A stretch of DNA of 34,520 nt from an uncultured Collinsella sp. (lineage in GTDB: Bacteria; Actinomycetota; Coriobacteriia; Coriobacteriales; Coriobacteriaceae). Position 1 is the first letter of the stretch. Each line of letters opens with the position of its first letter. Made by a program: the position numbers and the translations under genes. Shown in pieces: positions 22,404-30,543 of this stretch. A model generated the notes under the pieces. That model was given only the letters and a program-made list of their open reading frames with translations. It searched no databases and had not been told where the DNA came from. Where the stretch lies: NCBI GenBank assembly GCA_902494625.1, contig CABUUB010000014.1, forward strand, positions 1 through 34,520, in the 5' to 3' direction.

Positions 22404-23822
22404 TTAAGCGTCTTTCTTGGCAGTCAGATACTCGATGAACTCGGGGCCGACGGTCGTAACGTCGCCGGCACCCATGGTGAGCAGCAGGTCGCCCTCGCCC
22501 ACGAGTTTCTCAAGCTCCTGGTTGAGCTCAAGACGGCTGGAGCAGTACACGACCTCCTTGCCGGGGTGCTTGGCGCGAACGGTATCTGCGAGCATCTTGG
22601 AGGTAACGCCCGGAATCGGCATCTCGCCGGCGGAGAACACATCGATCAGCAGCAGCTTATCGGCGTTGGCAAAGGCATCGGCAAAGTCATCGCACAGAGC
22701 CTGCAGGCGCGAATAGCGGTGCGGCTGGAACACGACGTCGACATGCTTGTAGCCCAGCGAAGAGGCAGCAGCGAGCGTCGCCTTGATCTCGGTGGGATGA
22801 TGGCCGTAATCGTCAACCACCGTGATGCCGTCGATATCGCCCACGTGGGTAAAGCGACGGCGGACACCCTCAAAACTCGAAAGTGCCTTAGCGGCGGCGT
22901 CGATATCGAGACCCAGGACATGGGCGACGGTCAAGACGGCCGTGGCGTTGAGCATGTTGTGCCGACCGGGGTTGCTCTTAATCTCGACAGCGTGCTCGGT
23001 GCCGTCCTCAAAGCGAACGATAAAGTCGCTCTGGATGCCCTTGACATCCGGATGCACGCAGACGATGTCGTTGTTCTCGGCAAAGCCATAGGAAAGCACA
23101 TGACGGCCCGTCGACTTGGCGAGCTCGACCAGATGCGGGTCCTCGCCGCAAACGATGACGGTGCCGTCCTCGCCCACCAGCCCCATAAACTTTGCAAAGG
23201 TGGCCTCGATCTCCTCGATACCCGAGTAGTGATCGAGATGGTCGGCCTCGACGTTGGTCACGATGACCACGTTGGGGTTCAGGAACAGGAACGAGCTGTC
23301 GGACTCGTCGGCCTCGGCGACAAAGTAGTCACCCGAGCCGTTCTTGCCGTTGGTGTCGTAGCCCTCGACGATGCCGCCGATTAAAAAGCTGGGGTCCAGA
23401 CCCATGCGATCGAGCATCGTGGCGCACATCGAAGACGTCGTGGTCTTGCCGTGCGTGCCGGCAACGGCGACGGTGGTGTAGCCGTGGCCCAAGGCCGAGA
23501 GCATCTTGGCACGGGGCCACACGGGAATACCGAGCTCGCGGGCACGCACGAGCTCGGGGTTGGACTCGGGAATTGCGGTGGAGACCACAACCACGTCAGG
23601 CTTGACCTCGTCGATTGTCGAAGCTTCGTGGCCCACGTGGACCTTCACGCCGGCGCGGGTAAGCTGGCGAATATAGCGCGACGTCTTAAGGTCGGAGCCG
23701 GTAACGGTGTAACCGCGCTCGTGCAGGACGAGGGCGATGCCGCTCATGCCGGCGCCACCGATACCGATAAAGTGGGCGCTCTTGAACTCGGGCGCGGAGG
23801 TTGCAGTCTGGGAATCAGCCAT
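22404..23822 (-). CDS. murC: UDP-N-acetylmuramate--L-alanine ligase MurC
   Basis: This cytosolic ATP-dependent ligase adds L-Ala to UDP-MurNAc. It has 472 residues. GIGGAGMSG at 20-28 binds the UDP substrate, GTHGKTT at 122-128 is the P-loop, EADESDSSF and NVEADHLDHY carry the magnesium ligands, and DDYGHHPTEI marks the C-terminal ADP domain. ATG 23822 is chosen since the conserved N-terminus starts near it; AAGGAG is 11 bases upstream, rather far. A GTG at 23849 is open in frame but would put the ribosome site inside the gene. It is 97 bases after murG and directly before murB. Confidence 0.97.
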   Translation of the reverse strand: MADSQTATSAPEFKSAHFIGIGGAGMSGIALVLHERGYTVTGSDLKTSRYIRQLTRAGVKVHVGHEASTIDEVKPDVVVVSTAIPESNPELVRARELGIPVWPRAKMLSALGHGYTTVAVAGTHGKTTTSSMCATMLDRMGLDPSFLIGGIVEGYDTNGKNGSGDYFVAEADESDSSFLFLNPNVVIVTNVEADHLDHYSGIEEIEATFAKFMGLVGEDGTVIVCGEDPHLVELAKSTGRHVLSYGFAENNDIVCVHPDVKGIQSDFIVRFEDGTEHAVEIKSNPGRHNMLNATAVLTVAHVLGLDIDAAAKALSSFEGVRRRFTHVGDIDGITVVDDYGHHPTEIKATLAAASSLGYKHVDVVFQPHRYSRLQALCDDFADAFANADKLLLIDVFSAGEMPIPGVTSKMLADTVRAKHPGKEVVYCSSRLELNQELEKLVGEGDLLLTMGAGDVTTVGPEFIEYLTAKKDA

Positions 23823-23919
23823 GTGCTCGTGTACTCCTTGCGTAAACACTGCCTGTAACCCGTTAACTGTACCGCACCTACCGCATCCGCGCGAGGGCGA
23901 CCGGCGATATCCCGTCTAA

Positions 23920-25035
23920 CTAACGCAATCCCTCTACCGCGTCGGCCAAAAGTGCGGCGGCACGGTCCTGAGCCAAGCCACGCGCCGCCTGACGCATGGC
24001 ATCACGCGCCGCGGCGTCATCGATCAGGTGCAGCAGCTCGTCGGCAAAGGCAGGGGCATCGATATCGGCATCGGCGCAAAGCACGCCGGCACCGGCATCG
24101 ACCAGGTAACGCGCATTCGTGGTCTGGTGGTCGGCCGTGGCGTGCGGATACGGCACGAGCACCGAGGGCACGGCAAGCGCGGCAATCTCCGCCACGCTCG
24201 AGGCACCGGAACGCGAGAGCACCAAATCGGCCGCAGCCAGCATATCGCCCATGTTGTCGATGTAGGGCTGGACTCGATAGCGCTTCGCCTCCTTGGGCGT
24301 CAGCGCCAAAGCGCGCTCGGTCTCCTCAAAGCCGTCGGCACCCGTCGAATGCAAAATGTAGAGATTCTCGCGGGTCAGCAGCTCACTCTTGAGCGAGGCA
24401 ACGCGCTCGTTGAGATGCTGGGCACCGAGCGAACCACCAAAGACGAGCAGAAGCGTCGCGTCCTCGGGCACACCGAGCGTCTTGCGACCGCGAGCGCGAT
24501 CGCCCTCGATCACCGAACGACGCACAGGATTGCCCGTCATGAGCACATGGTCGGGGTCGCCCTCGCGCTCAAAGACCGCGCGGGCCGCAGGTACCGAAAT
24601 GCACACGCGGGCGGCATGTGAGTTCATCATCTTATTGGCCAGACCCGGAACAGAGTTCTGCTCGTGCAGCAGATACGGAACGCCGGCGTCCTTGCACCAA
24701 CCCAGCAGCGGGACCTCAACGTAAGCACCAAAGCCGATAGCGGCATCGGGCTTACCGACCTTCGAGAAGTGACGGGCAAGCGCACGCTTCGCCTTGTTGA
24801 CGCGCCACAGCGAGGTCAACGCCGTCCAGGGACGGGAGCGATCGAAGCCCGTGACCGTGATGGGCACAAAATCGAATCCGGCCTCGGGAACCAGACGACC
24901 CTCGAGCTTGCGCGATTGGCCCACGAACACAACGTGATGACCGCGGTCTCGCAGCTCCTCGGCCAAGGCGAGCGCGGGGTTGATATGTCCTGCCGTGCCG
25001 CCAGCTGCAATAGCAACGGTCATCTTATCGGTCAT
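23920..25035 (-). CDS. murG: Lipid II synthase MurG (GlcNAc transferase)
   Basis: MurG transfers GlcNAc from UDP-GlcNAc to lipid I on the inner face of the membrane, making lipid II. It has 371 residues with the GT-B fold. GGTAGHINPALALA at 12-25 and HEQNSVPGLANK at about 124-135 are the N-domain G-loops and acceptor region; FGGSLGAQHLN and LSRSGASSVAEIAALAVPSVLVPYP (the donor site with its Glu) are in the C-domain. ATG 25035 has AAGGGA upstream and overlaps the ftsW stop by 11 bases; an ATG at residue 5 is the alternative. Confidence 0.97.
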   Translation of the reverse strand: MTDKMTVAIAAGGTAGHINPALALAEELRDRGHHVVFVGQSRKLEGRLVPEAGFDFVPITVTGFDRSRPWTALTSLWRVNKAKRALARHFSKVGKPDAAIGFGAYVEVPLLGWCKDAGVPYLLHEQNSVPGLANKMMNSHAARVCISVPAARAVFEREGDPDHVLMTGNPVRRSVIEGDRARGRKTLGVPEDATLLLVFGGSLGAQHLNERVASLKSELLTRENLYILHSTGADGFEETERALALTPKEAKRYRVQPYIDNMGDMLAAADLVLSRSGASSVAEIAALAVPSVLVPYPHATADHQTTNARYLVDAGAGVLCADADIDAPAFADELLHLIDDAAARDAMRQAARGLAQDRAAALLADAVEGLR

Positions 25036-26551
25036 GGTAATCCCTTCGTACACGCGGCCCCTGGTCATCGGTGCGCAAACGCGCCGACGGGTCCGAATTC
25101 AAATCGATTCGATTATATCCGCCGCCCGCATTGCGGGGAGTGGGGCGCTGCGGACGACCTTGCGGCGCCGTTCGCTGACGCGGACGGGCTGCCGGCTCGG
25201 TCGCAGAGCCATCCAGGACGGTAAAGCCGTTACGCGAAGATCGCTCGCCGCGCACGTGGGGCACGCCGGCGGTACTCTCATCCATAACGGCAAAGCTCTC
25301 GCGGCGACGGTCGTACTCATCGCGACGGGCGCTCTCATACGAAACGCGCAGGATCAGACCGGCGAGCATAAGCGACACGATAATCGACGAGCCGCCGTAG
25401 CTAATAAACGGCAGCGGCTTGCCCGTCATGGGAAACACATTGAGAATGCCCAGCGCGTTGATCAAAAACTGCACCGCAAGGATGACCGCGGAACCCGATG
25501 CCATAAGTGCTCCGCGACGGTCGGTCGCCTGCTCGGCAATGCGAAACGCCGAGTAGATCAGCATCGCAAACACCAAGAAGAACAGCACGGTTCCGATAAA
25601 GCCAACTTCCTCGCCGATAATAGCCAAGATGTAGTCGTTATGCGCCTCGGGCAAATACGAGTACTTCATGGTGGAGTTACCGATACCGCGACCGAACAGG
25701 CCGCCCGAGGCAAACGCCATGATGGCAAGCGTGGCCTGATAGCCGTCACCATATTCGTCTGCCCAAGGATTCCAAGCAACCTCGACACGCGTCATACGAT
25801 ACGGCTCGGCGATAAGGGCGATCGCAATGACGGCGATGCCGGCAACGACCGTCCAAACGATATATTTGGGGTCCAATCCCGCAAACAACGCCATGCACAT
25901 GAGGGTCAACAAGATGATCAGAACGGTGCCAAAATCGGGCTGAACAAAAATCAGAAAGAGCGAAATGCCCAGGTAGACGCCCATCTTGCGAAGAAACTCG
26001 TTAATGTTGCCGCCGGGCGAAAAGATGCGGTCGAGCATGATGGCCGAATAGGCGATGGCGAACGGCTTTAAAAACTCAGACGGCTGGAACTGAATACCGG
26101 CGATGTTGAGCCAACGCGTGGCGCCACGACTGCCGCTACCCATAAAGAACACCAGAACCAGTAGCCCTATCATGCCCATGAGGAAGATCTTGAGCACGTC
26201 TTCCCCAAACCAACTGTCCGGCAAGATGCGCACGATGGCAACCATAGCCAGCACGCCAACTCCGGCAAACGCGGCTTGTCGAAACAGGAAAAACGTCGCC
26301 GAACCATTCTCGTGCAGTGCCTCGACCGAAGATGCCGAGTACACCATCAGCAAGCCAAAGCAAACCAAGCTAAACAGGCACGCCATAAATATCAAACGGG
26401 GGCGCATGATGCGGGCGGGGACGCCGGCAATATAGCGCTCACTGAACGTCTGCCCGCCGCGTCCGGAACGCGGCGTGCTACGCAGCGAGGAAGCACGGTC
26501 CGAGTCGGGCCTCCTCATATCACTTCGGGGGCTCTCCTCTCTCACCGGCAA
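25025..26551 (-). CDS. ftsW: Septal peptidoglycan polymerase FtsW (SEDS family)
   Basis: This 508-residue polytopic membrane protein is the glycosyltransferase that polymerises lipid II at the septum together with its class B PBP. The SEDS signatures are FQPSEFLKP, VQPDFGT, the catalytic-loop WNPWADEYGDGYQ, YLPEAHNDYILAIIGEE and PLPFISYGGSS. About ten membrane segments lie between residues 50 and 405. Cytoplasmic tails are long: about 48 N-terminal and about 100 C-terminal residues rich in Arg, Pro, Gly and Asp. The start is uncertain: TTG 26551 is 3 bases after the murD stop; ATG 26518 (residue 12) and others have poor ribosome sites. Confidence 0.94.
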   Translation of the reverse strand: MPVREESPRSDMRRPDSDRASSLRSTPRSGRGGQTFSERYIAGVPARIMRPRLIFMACLFSLVCFGLLMVYSASSVEALHENGSATFFLFRQAAFAGVGVLAMVAIVRILPDSWFGEDVLKIFLMGMIGLLVLVFFMGSGSRGATRWLNIAGIQFQPSEFLKPFAIAYSAIMLDRIFSPGGNINEFLRKMGVYLGISLFLIFVQPDFGTVLIILLTLMCMALFAGLDPKYIVWTVVAGIAVIAIALIAEPYRMTRVEVAWNPWADEYGDGYQATLAIMAFASGGLFGRGIGNSTMKYSYLPEAHNDYILAIIGEEVGFIGTVLFFLVFAMLIYSAFRIAEQATDRRGALMASGSAVILAVQFLINALGILNVFPMTGKPLPFISYGGSSIIVSLMLAGLILRVSYESARRDEYDRRRESFAVMDESTAGVPHVRGERSSRNGFTVLDGSATEPAARPRQRTAPQGRPQRPTPRNAGGGYNRIDLNSDPSARLRTDDQGPRVRRDYHDR

Positions 26552-26554
26552 CCC

Positions 26555-27961
26555 CTATTCCGTTTGCGATTTCGCTGCTGCGGCAAGCTGGACAACGTAG
26601 TCCTTAAACACGCGACCGCGCTCCTCGTAGCCCGAGAACTCGTCAAACGAAGAGCAGGCGGGCGAAAGCAGGATCACGTCGCCGCGGCTCGAGAGTGAGC
26701 GGGCAACGTCAACGGCATCGCGCAGATCATCGGCCTGAGCGATATCCACGTCACCATCGACATCGGCCTCGTCCATAGCGGCGGTAAAGCGCTCGCGCGC
26801 ATCGCCAAAGCAAACGACCGAGCGCACGTTGTCCATAACGACGCGGGCAAAGTCCGCAAGCGGCGTACCCTTATCGTGGCCGCCGAGCAGCAAAATCACA
26901 TCGTCGTCGGGAAACGCCGTCAGGGCCTTTTCGACCGCATCGGTGTTCGTTGCCTTGGAATCGTTAACGTAGCGCACGCCATCGATCTCGCCACAAGGCT
27001 CAACGCGGTGCTCCAGCGGCTGGAACGATGCCAAACCGCGGCAAATGCCCTCGGGATCGGCACCGACGGCCAGAGCAGCCGTGGCGGCACATAAGGCATT
27101 GATGACATTGTGATGGCCCGAGATCTTGAGCTCAGACGTGGCGACAAGCTGAGTCTCGACGCCCTTCAGGCGAACGACCATCTTGCCGTCGCGCACAAAG
27201 GCGGCGTCTGCACCCTCGGGCTCGTCAAAAGCGACCTTGCAGATACGGCGACCCGGTGTGTAGATGTACTCATCGAACTCATGGATGCCGGCATCCTCGA
27301 CGTCGATAACCACGAGGTCGTCGTCGACCATATTCTCGAACAACTTGATCTTGGCAAGCGCATAGTTCTTGTGGCTCTTGTGCCAGCCCAGGTGGTCGGG
27401 CGTGATGTTGAGCAGCACCGCCACGCGAGGATGAAGCTCGGCGGTCGTAGCAATCTGATAACTCGACAGCTCGGCCACAAACCACTCATTGTGTGCGCGG
27501 CCGTCGATCTCGTTCACCGGCGGCTCACCGATATTGCCGACGGCCACGCTGGCTTCACCGGCGGCCTTGAGCAGATAATCGGTCAGCGACGTGGTAGTTG
27601 TCTTGCCATTGGTGCCCGTGATGGCGATCCAATTTTGGGGAGACAGGCGATAGGCAAACTCGGGCTCGCCCATAATCTGAGCGGCATGCTCACGCCCAGC
27701 CTTAAAGAAGGCCGAAAACTCCGAGATACCCGGGCATGTCACGCACACGTCATAGGCACCCTCGACCTGCTCGGTGCCGTAGACAAACGACACGCCCTGC
27801 GCCTCGAGTGCACGCGTGGCGTCATTGGGCTCGGAGGTACCGCCGCCATACACGGTCGTGGCGCTCACGCGCTCGGGGTGAGCCAGCGCCCAACGGGCGA
27901 CATCGAGACCGGATTTACCCTGCCCCAAAACAAGCAGGCTAAAGACATCAGCAAGAGGCAT
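26555..27961 (-). CDS. murD: UDP-N-acetylmuramoyl-L-alanine--D-glutamate ligase MurD
   Basis: This cytosolic ATP-dependent ligase adds D-Glu to UDP-MurNAc-L-Ala. It has 468 residues. LGQGKSGLDVA near the N-terminus is the UDP-binding loop, GTNGKTTTT at 116-124 the P-loop, NITPDHLGWH carries a metal/carbamyl-Lys region, LEHRVE and YVNDSKATN are linker motifs, and LSPACSSFDEF is the MurD-specific C-terminal motif. ATG 27961 lies 9 bases after mraY. It has only a GGGATAG-like site upstream, so translation is probably coupled to mraY. Confidence 0.97.
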   Translation of the reverse strand: MPLADVFSLLVLGQGKSGLDVARWALAHPERVSATTVYGGGTSEPNDATRALEAQGVSFVYGTEQVEGAYDVCVTCPGISEFSAFFKAGREHAAQIMGEPEFAYRLSPQNWIAITGTNGKTTTTSLTDYLLKAAGEASVAVGNIGEPPVNEIDGRAHNEWFVAELSSYQIATTAELHPRVAVLLNITPDHLGWHKSHKNYALAKIKLFENMVDDDLVVIDVEDAGIHEFDEYIYTPGRRICKVAFDEPEGADAAFVRDGKMVVRLKGVETQLVATSELKISGHHNVINALCAATAALAVGADPEGICRGLASFQPLEHRVEPCGEIDGVRYVNDSKATNTDAVEKALTAFPDDDVILLLGGHDKGTPLADFARVVMDNVRSVVCFGDARERFTAAMDEADVDGDVDIAQADDLRDAVDVARSLSSRGDVILLSPACSSFDEFSGYEERGRVFKDYVVQLAAAAKSQTE

Positions 27962-27970
27962 GAAAGACCA

Positions 27971-28990
27971 CTATCCCAACTGGAAGAACAGGGCGAGGCC
28001 AACGGCGCCAAAGGCCGCGGCGATAATCCAAAAACGGATAACGACCTTGGTCTCGGCCCAGCCCTTCTTTTCGAAATGATGATGGATGGGCGCCATAAGG
28101 AAGACGCGCTTGTGCGTAAAGTGGAAATAGACAACCTGGATCATGACCGACAGGGTCTCGACGATAAACAGACCGCCGATGATGAGGGAAACGACTTCGG
28201 TGTTGGTCATGATGGAGGTGCAGGCAAACGCGGCACCCAGGGCAAGCGAGCCGGTATCGCCCATAAAGATGCTCGCCGGGTAGCAGTTGAACCACAAAAA
28301 GCCCAGGCAGGCACCGGCGCACGCCGTGCAGAAGATGGACAGGTTCACGTCACCGTGCAAAAACGCCATGGCGGCCATGGCGAGCATGGCGATCATGGAA
28401 GTGCCGCCGGCAAGGCCGTCCAGGCCATCGGTCAGGTTCACGGCATTGGAAAGACCAGCGATCATCAGCCAGCAAAATACAATGTAGAGCCACGGAAACG
28501 AAAGGCCGCAGATGGTGGTCGAAAGAACACCGAGGTCAATCGTCAGGCCGCCGGGAAAACGAATCTCGGGGGCGACGCCGCACCAATTGACGGCGAGCAC
28601 GGTAAAAGTGACGCAGATGATGGTCAGACCGATCATCTTGGCGTGAGGCGTCAGGCCGAGCGAGCGACCATGCGTGACAGAGGTCAGGTCGTCGATGAGA
28701 CCCAGAACGCCGGTGGCCAACGTGGCAAGCAGCACGAGCACGAGCTCGGTGGTGAGCTTGCCCATCAGCAGGCAGGTCAGCGAGATCGCGACAAGGATGA
28801 TGACGCCGCCCATGGTCGGCGTACCCTGTTTAATCAAATGACGCTTGGGGCCGTCGGCTCGGACCTGTTGGCCGATACCCTCGACCTTCAGCAGCTTGAT
28901 CCACCACGGCATAAGCAGCAACGCAATGGCGGCAGCGATGCCAAGTCCCAAAAAGGCCTGATACGTAGGATACGAGGGATTGCCGAACAT
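27971..28990 (-). CDS. mraY: Phospho-N-acetylmuramoyl-pentapeptide transferase MraY
   Basis: This integral membrane enzyme moves phospho-MurNAc-pentapeptide to undecaprenyl phosphate, forming lipid I. The 339 residues have about ten membrane segments. The catalytic Asp pair is in GLIDD (residues 100-101), the nucleophile region SNAVNLTDGLDGLA at 181-194, FMGDTGS at 242-248, and the MraY-specific histidine loop MAPIHHHFE near the C-terminus. GTPTMGG at 56-62 is also typical. ATG 28990 follows murF by 3 bases. Confidence 0.98.
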   Translation of the reverse strand: MFGNPSYPTYQAFLGLGIAAAIALLLMPWWIKLLKVEGIGQQVRADGPKRHLIKQGTPTMGGVIILVAISLTCLLMGKLTTELVLVLLATLATGVLGLIDDLTSVTHGRSLGLTPHAKMIGLTIICVTFTVLAVNWCGVAPEIRFPGGLTIDLGVLSTTICGLSFPWLYIVFCWLMIAGLSNAVNLTDGLDGLAGGTSMIAMLAMAAMAFLHGDVNLSIFCTACAGACLGFLWFNCYPASIFMGDTGSLALGAAFACTSIMTNTEVVSLIIGGLFIVETLSVMIQVVYFHFTHKRVFLMAPIHHHFEKKGWAETKVVIRFWIIAAAFGAVGLALFFQLG

Positions 28991-28993
28991 GGG

Positions 28994-30418
28994 CTAGCAC
29001 ACACCTTCCACAAAGCGGTCGAGCTCAACAAAACGGGAACCCTTGACCAGTACAACATCATGATTTTCAAGCGCGCCGCCCATGCGGTCGAGCACCTGCT
29101 GATAATCGGAGAACACCTGGATGCGGTCCTCATCCATACCCATCATACGTGCGGCATCGGCCATGAGCTGAGCCAGCTCGCCGCCGACGCACGCGAGCAT
29201 GTCGAGCTTCTTGGCGGCGGCATAGGCGCCCACGAGCTCATGCATGCGGGGAGCCTCGTCGCCCATCTCGCCCATCTCGCCCAGGATCGCCATGCGCGAA
29301 CCGCCACAGATGAGCGAACACAGCAAATCGAGGCCGGCAGCCATAGACTCGGCACTGGCGTTATAGGAGTCGTCGATGATGCGCGCTCCGCTCTTGGCGC
29401 GCTTGATCTCCTGACGGTGACCGGTGATCGTAAGGCCCCTAAAGGCAGCATCGATCTGCTCGGGCGTCACGCCCAGACGATAGGCGACCGCGGCGGCCTT
29501 GACGGCATTGGGCACGGACTGCACGCCGGGAATGGCCAGCATGGTATCGACCGTGTCGCCCTGACCAAAGTCGAGCGTAAAGACCGGACGGCCCTCGTCG
29601 TCGACGCGAATGTCGCGTGCGCGGACCTCGTCGTCGTCCGAGACACCGGCCAGCATCACGTCAATACCCGCAGGCTGAGCGAACGTATCGCGAATGAACG
29701 GCGTAAAGTCGTCCTCGCCGCCCAAAACCAGCAACGGCGAGAAGTCGTCGGCGGCGCACATGCCCTGGACAATCTCGGACTTGGCGCGGGCGATGTTCTC
29801 GCGGCTGCCCAGGATACCGATGTGGGAAGTTCCGATCTTGCTCACGATGGCAAGATTGGGGTTGGCGGACTGGGACAGGCGCTCAATCTCATGAAAATGG
29901 TTCATGCCCATCTCGAGCACCAGGACCTCGGTATCGGCCGGAGCGGAAAGCACCGTGAGCGGCATGCCGATCAAGTTGTTGAAATTGCCCTTCGTGGCCC
30001 AGACGCGATAACGCTTGGCGAGCACGGCGGCGAGCACGTCCTTGGTCGTCGTCTTGCCAATCGAACCGGTAATGCCGACGACCAGGCAGCCAAGCTCCAA
30101 GCGATATACGTGCGCCAGGCGCAGCAAGAACTCCACGGGGTCGTCGGTCAGCAAGATGGCGCATCCCTTGTCCTGCGCCAGCGAAACCAGCTCGGCATCG
30201 GGCTCGCGCGTCATCACGACGGCACCGGCACCCGACTCGATGGCACGGGAGGCAAAATCATTGCCGTCGACCTTTTCGCCAGGGAAGGCGACAAAGATCG
30301 TCCCCTCCTCGACCTGACGCGAGTCGATAACGCACCCGCGGCATACCCGGTCGACTTCTTCCGTCACGGTTCGGGCCCCCGTTGAGGCCGCGAGGTTGTT
30401 GACGGCGATCTCTATCAT
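28994..30418 (-). CDS. murF: UDP-N-acetylmuramoyl-tripeptide--D-alanyl-D-alanine ligase MurF
   Basis: MurF adds D-Ala-D-Ala to the UDP-MurNAc-tripeptide in the cytosol. It has 474 residues. The N-terminal domain carries VIDSRQVEEGTIFVAFPGEKVDGNDF in family positions, GSIGKTTTK near 118-126 is the P-loop, LEMGMNHFHEIERLS and KIGTSHIGILGSRENIA are central-domain motifs, and DDSYNASAESM and VLVKGSRFVELD the C-terminal domain. I checked that it is MurF and not MurE: the DSYNA and MGMN motifs are MurF-type. ATG 30418 has GGGGAG upstream. No murE gene lies between this and the PBP gene. Confidence 0.97.
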   Translation of the reverse strand: MIEIAVNNLAASTGARTVTEEVDRVCRGCVIDSRQVEEGTIFVAFPGEKVDGNDFASRAIESGAGAVVMTREPDAELVSLAQDKGCAILLTDDPVEFLLRLAHVYRLELGCLVVGITGSIGKTTTKDVLAAVLAKRYRVWATKGNFNNLIGMPLTVLSAPADTEVLVLEMGMNHFHEIERLSQSANPNLAIVSKIGTSHIGILGSRENIARAKSEIVQGMCAADDFSPLLVLGGEDDFTPFIRDTFAQPAGIDVMLAGVSDDDEVRARDIRVDDEGRPVFTLDFGQGDTVDTMLAIPGVQSVPNAVKAAAVAYRLGVTPEQIDAAFRGLTITGHRQEIKRAKSGARIIDDSYNASAESMAAGLDLLCSLICGGSRMAILGEMGEMGDEAPRMHELVGAYAAAKKLDMLACVGGELAQLMADAARMMGMDEDRIQVFSDYQQVLDRMGGALENHDVVLVKGSRFVELDRFVEGVC

Positions 30419-30543
30419 TGCAGCTCCCCTGTAAACCTAATAATGCTATCGGCGTATTGTATCCCAGTGCCATGCGCGCGTGGTGCAGGGCATGTGAACA
30501 CCCTTCAGAACAAAGGGCAGACCACGCTCAAGATTGTAACCCC

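Noticed and set aside
27110..30385. A 1091-codon open frame on the plus strand
   Set aside because: It lies antisense to murD, mraY and murF, all of which have full family motifs. Long antisense open frames are expected in GC-rich coding DNA with strong codon bias; the translation is low-complexity (His/Gly/Asp/Arg-rich) and has no domain.
30419..30543. Promoter for a separate murF transcript in the gap after ftsI
   Set aside because: Two TACAAT-like sequences occur leftward, but neither has a -35 at acceptable spacing, so it was not listed as a feature.
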